Origin: Excoecaria cochinchinensis
Lineage: Eukaryota; Streptophyta; Magnoliopsida; Malpighiales; Euphorbiaceae
Direction of reading: 5' to 3'
DNA: 64,000 nt
Assembly (NCBI GenBank): GCA_947683425.1
Contig: CANTUQ010000073.1
Coordinates: forward strand, 17,942,001 to 18,006,000
Shown here: in pieces, positions 56,281 to 64,000 of the stretch
Numbering within the stretch: the stretch's first letter is position 1
How the letters are laid out: each line of letters begins with the position of its first letter
The notes under the pieces: model-generated
Databases searched by the model: none
What the model was told of the DNA's origin: nothing
The model's input: the letters and a program-made list of their open reading frames with translations, nothing else
Translations under genes and position numbers: made by a program

Positions 56281-57240
56281 TTAACTATTTTCTTCCTCCG
56301 CCCTCGTCGACGCATCTGTTGCTGCTGATGGTCCTGCATCATTCTGGCATTTCTGGGGCTATTCAGCAACCCCCTGTACGACTTTCTCAATCATTGCTAT
56401 CATCTTAAGCTGGGTGGCCACCATCTTCTCAGTTATAACCTCCTCGGGCTCCTCGCGGTCCCAAATTGTCTTACTGCTCATAATTTCTTCATCACAAAAG
56501 CCCTCTGATGGCTTGATCAATCCAATGTCCCAATCAAAGACATCATTAAAAACCTCAAAACTCGATACAATTCTCCCGTTAACCGACTGAGGCTCGGCTT
56601 CCTCGGTGTAGGCACATGCTGCAGCTGCTGGCACAAAGCTCTTTCGAATATGGGGAATCTCCTTTGCTGACCCCTTGGCCCTCTTCACCACACCTTTATA
56701 ACCTAGGCCCTTTCTATCCTTCTGGCCTCTGGTGGCTATGGCTTCTGGTAACCCCTGAGAGTTCTTACCTAATCCTGCTCCGGGGAGGAATGACATCCTC
56801 TTCATCATGTTCAGCACCTGGGGGCTTCTTTCTATCTGCTCTTTCCTAACTATCATTGCCACATGGAACCCACTGAAAGGCTGCCTCACAATCTCTAGTA
56901 TGGAAACCTGATTTTCCCTTGTGGCCTTTATGGTCACCACCTGCCCTTCGTGAGGAATCTTGACCATCTGATTTAGCGTAGAGGGGATGCCTCCAAACTT
57001 ATGGAACCAAGGCATTCCTAAGAGAGCTAAAAATTTGGCAGGGATAGGCAAGACTACGAACTCCACCTCTGTCTCCATAGGCCCCGTCTTAACCATCATC
57101 TTGATTGTCCCAGAGGCATGCCTTCTTGAGTTGTCATAAGCCATGATCGTCAAATCAGACTTAGCTAGCATATCTTCTGTCACTCCAAAAGCTGCCATAG
57201 CGCGGGCACACATTGATTGATAAACCATCGTCCACCATCA
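56281..57240 (-). pseudogene. pro: aspartic protease and G-patch region of TAT-A
   Basis: The protease active site reads VMVDDGLSINV, but only in a frame shifted from both neighbours, around 57205-57240. The frame of gag meets a TGA at 57238-57240. Further protease residues are MAYDNSRRHASGTI, VEFVVLPIPAKFLALLGMPW and PSTLNQMVKIP. A G-patch motif follows (FLPGAGLGKNSQGLP, about 56695-56815), a known feature of TAT pol. The frame continues to a stop at 56359. Confidence 0.8.
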
Positions 57241-59259
57241 CATAGGCATGTGCTTCTGACTAATTTGTGCCCATATGTATAAAGGGCGGTTGTGGTTGTG
57301 GCCTTTTACCGGCAAGTCAGCATTTGTAAACACCACATTCTCTCCGGTTCCCCCTTTTACCACATCCGGCAGTTCCGTAGGTGATATAGTTGTGGGCACT
57401 GTTGTTTTACATAAAACCTCCACCAATTTTTGCCTATGGGATGGAGACTGCCTTAGGAGGTCCCATATCGAAATCTGAGCTGGCGACTTTTTCAGCTGCT
57501 TGATTATTGGATCATCCTCTGGCTCCTTTTCTCTTTGGCCCATTACCGGCTCCTGGGGCCTCTCAACTTCTGGAGCTACCCTTCCACTCCGGGTCACCGT
57601 TCCCACTTTCTTTTTCTTTTCCTTCTTCTCTTCCTCTTCCTCCTCCGAACCCCATGGGTCGGGAAAAAAATTAGGATTATCATTTTCACTTCCACTCTCA
57701 TCAGTGGACCAGCAATCGATCACTGCAGCGGGAAGCCCTTCTTCACTCACCTCATAGTGGCTTGTGACAGCAGTGTTGGCATCGTTGCCGTATAACTCTC
57801 TTAATACAAACTCTTCGGGCAGGCTGGACCCGATCATGAATACCGGCAGGGGCACATTGTTATACCCCAACTTCTTCTGACCTCCTCTCTTCTCTGGCTC
57901 CATTATTTGCTTCGAATCTATTAGGCCTTGGATTGCGTGCCTCAAAGCTTTGCACTCATCAGTTGTATGCCCAATATGTTGATGATACGCACAGTATTCA
58001 TTATCCTTATGGCTCGGCATACCTTGAGTCCTAGCAGGTCGAGGTGGCAAAGGCTGCAACTTACCTTCCTTCGTCAACCTCCGAAGCACCCATGACAGTG
58101 ACTTTCCCAAATTACAGAAATTTCTCGGGGTTGTATTAGTGGCTGATACTTCGACTGTCTTCCTCATGCCATGACCGAAGCCTGCTGACCTACTTACCCT
58201 GTGAGTGCTGCTGCCCTTCTTGGCATAGTTCTCGTTGCTCGTCCTCCTAGCAAGGTATTCTCCTTTGGCCTTAATAGCGATGTCTTTTAGGGACTCCCGG
58301 TCTCTTAATTCCTTCATCCTCAATCCCTCTCTCAGATACGGGCTCGCATTTTTAATGAACAACCGTATCTGATCTTGAGTATCTGGTTTTCTTTTCATTT
58401 CCATCACCCGATTTCTCCATCGGGTCAGATACTCATGGAAAGACTCGCCTCCCTTCTGCTGCAATAGCTCCAAGTCCTTCAGAGTCACCTCTATCCTTGT
58501 ACTGCAGTCATACTGCCTCAAAAATTCTTCCGTCAGCAAATCCTAATCCTCTTTAGTTCTGCGGTCAAGTCCGTGGTACCAATCCACCGCTGGGCCAGTC
58601 AAGCTCAAGCAAAAGTACTCAACCTTTTGCCTTTTCGTTAAAATAGTACCCTTCATCACCAACGAGTACTGTTTTATGTGTGCAATGGGATCGAAAGTGC
58701 CATCAAGCTTCGAAACATCCGGCATCTTAAAGTTCATCGGGATTGAATCCTCCCCTTCCAACTCCTTATCTTCGAGGTTCATCCCTTGACCCCTTGTAAG
58801 CATCCTTGCCATGACTTCAAATTTTTCTTCCATCTTCCTCTAGATGGCTTCTTCATTCTGAGCCGCCTTCCCTCTTTTTGACATTGTTTCTTCATACTAG
58901 TCATCTTCCCAGTCATCTTCTATTCTCTAGGCCGGCCTTCTTCTCTGTGCCCCTGATGTGGTAGCTCTCAAATCTACAGGTGGTGGGCGGATCTCTTCTT
59001 GCAACTCTTCTCTGGCCTCCTCCCTTTCATTATTTCTCATAGGAGGAGGTGGTGGGTTCTGTAGAGCAGGTGGCTGAGCCATGTTGGCCATCATAGCCAT
59101 TATCCTATTCTCGAATTCTTCGAACCTTCTTCCTACTTCCTCAGTTATTAAGGCCCTGGTGGCATCTGCCCATCTTGGTGAGTTTGCCATTTCTTCGTGT
59201 AGAGAAAACTGAGCTGAAGTAGCGTAGCTAGTTTCTAAAGGAGTGTACGGATACTCCAC
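57241..59259 (-). pseudogene. gag: gag of TAT-A
   Basis: One reading frame on the minus strand from ATG 59259 (MEYPYTPLETSYATSAQF), with stops at 58927-58929, two more between there and 58834, and one at 58540-58545. Capsid-like sequence includes NFKMPDVSKLDGTFDPIAHI, KVEYFCLSLTGPAVDWYHGL and FLRQYD, GGESFHEYLTRWR. A zinc-knuckle-like CAYHQHIGHTTDEC (C-x2-H-x4-H-x4-C) lies at 57952-57993. An acidic/Lys-rich stretch with a run of E and K residues (about 57600-57660) follows. The length of about 670 codons fits TAT gag. Confidence 0.85.
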
Positions 59260-60102
59260 CCTTTCTAGTAGCTCAAAGAATGGATTTTTGCGTAGTCACC
59301 CTTGAGAACCTCTTGACCACTTAGGCAGATCTATGATGGTTGCAAAACATATCGGGTCAGGATGATGCATGAATGACATATAATGCATGATCATGCTTAT
59401 GCAACATCCACAAATCATTTGCAAGCACATAGGTCCTTCCAACCTTATTACTCCCACACACGAGGTCATAGTCTCTTTCCTAGGTGGGATTGGCCCATGG
59501 GTCAACAGGGAACCCAATGGACGCGTATGGTGCACGGTGGAAAACCGGCAGCATAACCTCTCCTAACTAATGCACAGGCATATGGGTTATGATCGTTATG
59601 TATTTAGGCAGTCCAAATAAGTTGATCTGGGCCTATCGGGGCATGAAAGCCTTTGATTAGGTGACCAATCAAATTATTTGGGTTTGTCCAATACATAATG
59701 ATGCATACAGCAGGCATAGTATTAAGGTTCATACCACTTAGGGGAAGTAACTATTTCCATTACATGAGCTTTAGTCAAGGTGATGTAACTTTAGGGCTAC
59801 CCAAGCATGGTCCCTGCCAACGGATCTAGCTCATCAGAAGCATAGCGATCGGTCGGGTCTCCATTTAATATACCATTATGCTACGAGGCTTGGGCTGGTG
59901 ATTATCCTTAACACTTCCCTACATTGAGTGAACATAGAGTCGTGCTTTGGGAACGCACCGGGGTTAAAAGAGGGGCCAAACTAGCATAGATCTAAGGCTC
60001 TAATGAGATGCAATGCCGTTTCAGAAAAGGTTGAAATTTTTAAATTAAAGCCCAAGTATAAGTTTTAACCAAGGTACTTTCGAAACGAAGTCTCGAGTAT
60101 TG
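59260..60102 (-). other. 5' leader of TAT-A
   Basis: Non-coding, collinear with the TAT-3 leader (7256-8281). I see no ORF upstream of gag, unlike Ogre elements, which favours a Retand/Tat-type element with downstream extra ORFs. Confidence 0.65.
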
Positions 60103-60120
60103 TCCCCAGTGAAGTCACCA
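60103..60120 (-). other. primer-binding site of TAT-A, tRNA-Arg type
   Basis: TGGTGACTTCACTGGGGA on the minus strand, one base after the 5' LTR. It has three mismatches to the tRNA-Arg(ACG) 3' end. Confidence 0.7.
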
Positions 60121-61297
60121 CGGTGATGCGCGCCGAACCCCGGGGCACCCCGAACCCCCGACTTTTAGGGCCTTTGGGATGAGATTCATGAAAACTTGTA
60201 AGAAATTACAAGTGCGTCCATTTTCGATAACAAGGAGGTTTCTTAGAGTCGACACCCAATAGAACATTGGGAAAGGTCGTCTAGCCTCAGAGAGCCGAAG
60301 ACAGCGCTGCTATGTCCATTATAGGTAAGCAGGAGATGTATTGGAGGCTTCCACCCTAATGATAGGATGGTCCTCTAGCCTCACACTTGGGCAAACCAGA
60401 GGTGTCTTGGAGGCATCCACCATAATAGAACATTAGGATGGCTCTCTCGCCTCTTGGCGCCTAGGACTATGCAATTTTAAGCCTTTTTATGGGTCACAAG
60501 AGGTGTCTTGGAGGCTTCAATCCCAACGAAATGCCGAGGTGGCCCTCTCGCCTCATTGAGCCCAAAGACCATAGTAGGTTCGGGACTTCCCGTTTATGCA
60601 TACCTGGATTAAATTTATATTTGTGTTTTGAATTTATCCTTTTATCCCATTCCACATTCAATTTAATGCAGTTAAATTAAAGCACAAATTATCCATCCAA
60701 GGGAAACAATAAAAAAAAGCAGCATTAAAATAAAGCATCTAAAGATAGATTACAACAAAACTAGGGGCGAAATACAACCCCCATTGTAAATAAAATATAA
60801 AGCATGCATAAAATGGGATATACATTAAGGGTGAGGACATTGGTTCTAGCACACATATTTATTACAAAATAATTTTTTGAAGTGTCGGTTTTATTTGTTA
60901 GAAAGATTGGACATTGGTCATCAATTTACAAAAGTCCCAATTTAATTACTAAAAATATTTAACCATTTTTATATTAGCGGGATAATATAAAAAGGGTATT
61001 ATTCGCAATAACGATATGATTGAAGAAAATAAAAAAAAAATAAAAAAGGGATAAAGTCCAGAAAATGAACCCGGGAGAAGACCCTTAGGTTTTGCAGTAG
61101 CTTCCACACCAAATGGCTCCAAATCCACCGAACAATATAAAATAATAACTTACAAAATAAAGAACACGTTAGTGTAAATTTAAAGAACCAAAATAAATAT
61201 GAAATTAAATGATAAGGAGGAAAAATGGAAGAAATTGAATAAGAAAACTATTTAAAATGAAAGAAAAGAAGAAAAGGAATCAAATGGGAAAAGAGGC

Positions 61298-61425
61298 CTA
61301 GGGACGGCCCAAGACGCGTGAACGACGGGCGTCCCTGGGAGCGACAGATGGGTGTAAAGGCGATCCTCGACAAGCCAGCGACGGCCGTCGTTGGTCCTTA
61401 TGCCCGTCGGTCGCCTCTGTTTTCA
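61298..61425 (-). repeat. hairpin array downstream of the TATA box, TAT-A 5' LTR
   Basis: GAACGACGGGCGTCC, GCGACGGCCGTCGTTGG and GCCCGTCGGTCGC units in the transcribed part. Confidence 0.7.
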
Positions 61426-61957
61426 AATAGTAACCCAAAATTAAATTTTCCGTTTTTGTTTTAATTTCAATAAAAAGGGATTTTTATGCAAGAAATTACC
61501 AAAATAATTGAATTCAAAGTAATAGGTCATGAATGTTTAGCCTCGGATTTTTACCTCATGAAGGTGAATGTTGCAAGATTTTGACTCCTCGAGTTCTATA
61601 AGGATCGGATTGCGATCACACGATCGGGAGAGATTTTTTGTTGCAAAAATCTCACTTTGAAAAATAAACCAAGAGTGGGAAATTATTTTGTCCTTCTTGG
61701 AATTTGGACAGCAATGAATATCTAAATTAGTTAGATTGATGAAAATGAATGGATCTCGCTTCCTCGGAATAGCATAATTTGAGAATAAAATAAAAGAAAA
61801 GAATAAGAAATTTTGAAAATAAAATCCTTTTTGGTAGAAATTGAAAATGAAATTCTCTGTGAAAAATTGCTAAGCTTTATTTTTCTAATAAAAAGTTTTC
61901 TAATCAATAGTTTCTCAGCAAAAAATTCCAACCCCTAAAACTTAATTCCCTTCCCCT

Positions 61958-61965
61958 ATTTATAG
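61958..61965 (-). promoter_or_regulatory. TATA box of TAT-A 5' LTR
   Basis: TATAAATA in CTATAAATAGGGG on the minus strand, about 710 bp from the LTR start and about 210 bp downstream of the GC-rich array. Confidence 0.65.
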
Positions 61966-62175
61966 ATTTAGGAAGAAATTTCAAATAAATTTGAATTCTA
62001 AATTTAGATTTGAAGAGGATTTTCCGAAATCAAATCAAAACCGAAAAATATTCATAATATTTCAAAATCAAATCCAATCTATTAAAAATATTTGAAAAAA
62101 TATTGGAGATTTAAAAGATATTTTGGATATTTTGTATATCTTTCCAAACCTCAACCAAAATCCGGCGGTTAGCCA

Positions 62176-62500
62176 AATCAATGACCGACGGCCGTCGAGG
62201 AAAAGGGCAACAGCGGTCATTTGACCTGCGGCCTTACACGTGGTGCAATAGCCACTCGCGGGGCGTCGCTCGATCGAGTAACGGGCAATGCTCAGGTGGA
62301 GTGACGGGCACCGCTCAAACGAGCGACGACCATTACACAAGCGAGAGACAGGCACTGCTCATATCGAGGGATGGGCGCCGCTCAAGCGAGAGACGGGCCC
62401 TCCGATGAGCGACAGCCGACACTCGATAATGAGTGACGGGCCCCATGGCCCGAACGATGGGCTATACTACCACAAATGGGTAGCCCATCTGTGGACCAAA
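62176..62500 (-). repeat. U3 hairpin array of the TAT-A 5' LTR
   Basis: GACCGACGGCCGTCG followed by a run of GAGCGACGGGCAC-like units with alternating CTCAAGCGAG blocks. It is more regular than in the 3' LTR. Confidence 0.7.
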
Positions 62501-62673
62501 ATTCCAATTTTCAATGTTTTGACTCTCCGAAATCTCCCGTTCACCCAGAAAACTTCCGATCCTCATAAAACTGGAGAATGAGCACCCACAACTTTCATCA
62601 CTTATGCGAAACCAACGATAGCTTCTTCATCGGGTAACTCTGATCTGGACTGCCTGAAGACTCGGTGTCTACT

Positions 62674-62825
62674 CCTTCCCAATTCAAAAAACTCAACTTT
62701 ACTAATCAATCACTTGATCACTCAACAGAATTTATGGAATCAGAGCTTGAAAGAGATGGATCATTAAAGAAAGAAGAATAAGAAGAAGAAGGACAGAAAC
62801 TTTGAAAGGAAGCAGCCGAAGATCA
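62674..62825 (-). repeat. scaffold LTR, segment 4
   Basis: It continues segment 3 after TAT-A is removed (CCTTC on both sides). It is purine-rich, like the equivalent place in the solo LTR near 41750-41930. It stops at 62825 with flank GATCA. Confidence 0.55.
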
Positions 62826-64000
62826 TGTTAGCCTATTTCTAAGTGCTAATTCCTCAAGTATACAGTGTATCGGTTATAGTACAAAAAATGTTGATCCCAC
62901 GAGGAATGTGATAAATATTATACATTATTACTACTCAATTTTAATCTTATTTAAAATGACCATAAATGTTAATCATGAAAGTGGAAATACTATGTTTAAT
63001 GCTATCTAACCTAATTATTGATTATCGGAGAAGACAAATGATTAATGATGATAATGTAATAATAAATAGAGCTTGAATTGATTATTCTTGATTATTGGCG
63101 TATTCTTGTGATGTAAGCCAAGTTGAATAAGATTCCAATTTACTCTCTCAACATAAACTAGCGTGCCTAAAACATGCATTTATAATTTTAACTCACAATT
63201 TTCATTAATGAATTAAAGTGTTATATATTCAAATTTCAGGAATAATAAACAACCTATAATAACCATTTAATATTATGATTTCTCAAATAATACTTCAATG
63301 ATGAAATTCTATTATATTTAAGTAAGAATTCATTTTTCAACTAAACTCTTACTTATAATGATCATGCATAAAATATTAATAGAAAATTCTACAAGAAAGA
63401 TTATCAAATTGATATGAATAATAAAATATAGCATTAAATATTCAAGTTCATAAATGCATCATTAAATAATTACAAAGAAGAAGTAAAGATGAGAAATAAA
63501 GAAAGAGATCTTTCAACCCTTTTCCCTTTCACAAAAGATATCTTCTTCCTTGCAATATTCTTCTCTTCAAAACATAAAAACTAACTAAGAACTTTTAACT
63601 ACAGAGCTTATAGAAAATAAATAATATTTAACTTCTAAATTAATTCTATCTCTTAAAATTACAGTTGAGATATAAATTTATAGAATTCCAAAAGTTGTGT
63701 TCCCTCTTTCAAAAATTGCAAATATTGGTGAAGAATTATGCCTCTTCAAATGACTTTTCGTAGAAACTGCCCCAACGGATAGTTCTATCACGCTCGCGAC
63801 AGAACACGGATTGCCTTTTCTTCCTTTTCTTTCTTTCTTCTTTTCTCTTCCTTCTCTGGTCTCTCTCTGGCCATTCACGACTCGTGATCCCCTCTCACGA
63901 GTCGTGACCCACTTGTGTGAGTCGTGAGTTCGGCTCACATCTCGTGAACTGCTCTTCCTTCCTTCTCTTGTTCACTCTTTCTTTTCTCCCTTGCGCTTCT
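62826..64000. mobile_element. unclassified repeat, LTR-like, cut by the window edge
   Basis: It begins TGTTAGCC inside the scaffold LTR. An early block GTATCGGTTATAGTAC and GATCCCACGAGGAA is a kind often met at plant retrotransposon ends, but I cannot assign a family. No coding frame is visible. It contains TCACGCTCGCGACAG (63778-63806) and several CACGAGTCGTG palindromes (63878-63955), motifs shared with the chromovirus LTRs. Confidence 0.4.

Larger units (their letters stand above)
44028..62673 (-). mobile_element. complete TAT-lineage retrotransposon TAT-A (18.6 kb)
   Basis: Target duplication CCTTC lies at 44023-44027 and 62674-62678. On the minus strand: 5' LTR, tRNA-Arg-type primer-binding site, leader, gag, PR with G-patch, RT, RNase H, archaeal-type RNase H, INT. 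Then come an antisense ORF, a sense extra ORF, tandem repeat, polypurine tract and 3' LTR. The second RNase H and the extra downstream ORFs mark the TAT lineage. Stops and frameshifts make pol non-functional. Confidence 0.9.
60122..62673 (-). repeat. 5' LTR of TAT-A
   Basis: 2552 bp. It matches the 3' LTR including arrays at 61298-61425 and 62176-62500 and the TATA box. The right end reads GTGTCTACT next to the CCTTC duplication, so the opening TG of the LTR has become AG. The left end GGTGATG replaces TGTGACG. Confidence 0.9.

Overview
The window is plant nuclear DNA made almost entirely of nested transposable elements; I see no intact host gene. The evidence is the presence of two plant Ty3/gypsy lineages, a CACTA transposon with a 3-bp target duplication, and a captured exon resembling plant pheophorbide a oxygenase. 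The chromovirus (Tekay/Del-like) elements have an initiator-Met-type primer-binding site, a gag-PR-RT-RH-INT-chromodomain order and LTRs of the form TGTAACACC...GGTGTTACA. The TAT-lineage elements have a tRNA-Arg-like primer-binding site, a G-patch, an extra archaeal-type RNase H, LTRs over 2 kb and extra ORFs after integrase. The species cannot be named from this. The setting looks like old, methylated heterochromatin, because most coding regions carry stops of the C-to-T kind.

Layout. 1-4753 is the 3' end of a TAT element (TAT-1, +) with one intact extra ORF, a tandem repeat and its 3' LTR. It sits in a chromovirus LTR (4754-6644), which interrupts the gag gene of a minus-strand TAT element (TAT-3, 6645-11162). 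TAT-3 in turn lies in the 5' LTR of chromovirus-1 (+, 11163-26051). Chromovirus-1 is also broken by a 4.2-kb CACTA element in gag (12348-16562, TSD AAG) and by a TAT solo LTR in RT (17979-20822, TSD AAGAG/AAAAG). Its 3' LTR abuts an inverted chromovirus LTR (26054-28585), giving a 52-bp near-perfect palindrome. Then follow the integrase tail and antisense-ORF tail of another TAT element (TAT-2, +, 28586-29430).

From 29431 onward a long chromovirus-type LTR serves as a scaffold (29431-30431, 37736-38755, 42391-44027, 62674-62825). It received chromovirus-2 (30432-37735, -, TSD AATTC, integrase deleted), a solo LTR (38756-42390, TSD ATTAA), a complete 18.6-kb TAT element (TAT-A, 44028-62673, -, TSD CCTTC) and, at the right edge, an unclassified repeat (62826-64000).

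How the pieces work together. Within each element gag, PR, RT, RH and INT would be made as a polyprotein, and nearly all copies are dead. TAT-A adds two genes behind pol: a sense ORF of the same family as the intact one at 1-1827, and an antisense ORF with a likely intron. The most unusual signals are non-coding. Arrays of short GC-rich hairpins occur in LTRs of unrelated families, and an ordered set of palindromes is kept in all well-preserved chromovirus LTRs. A 3' LTR has also lost its TATA box in a naturally self-inactivating arrangement.
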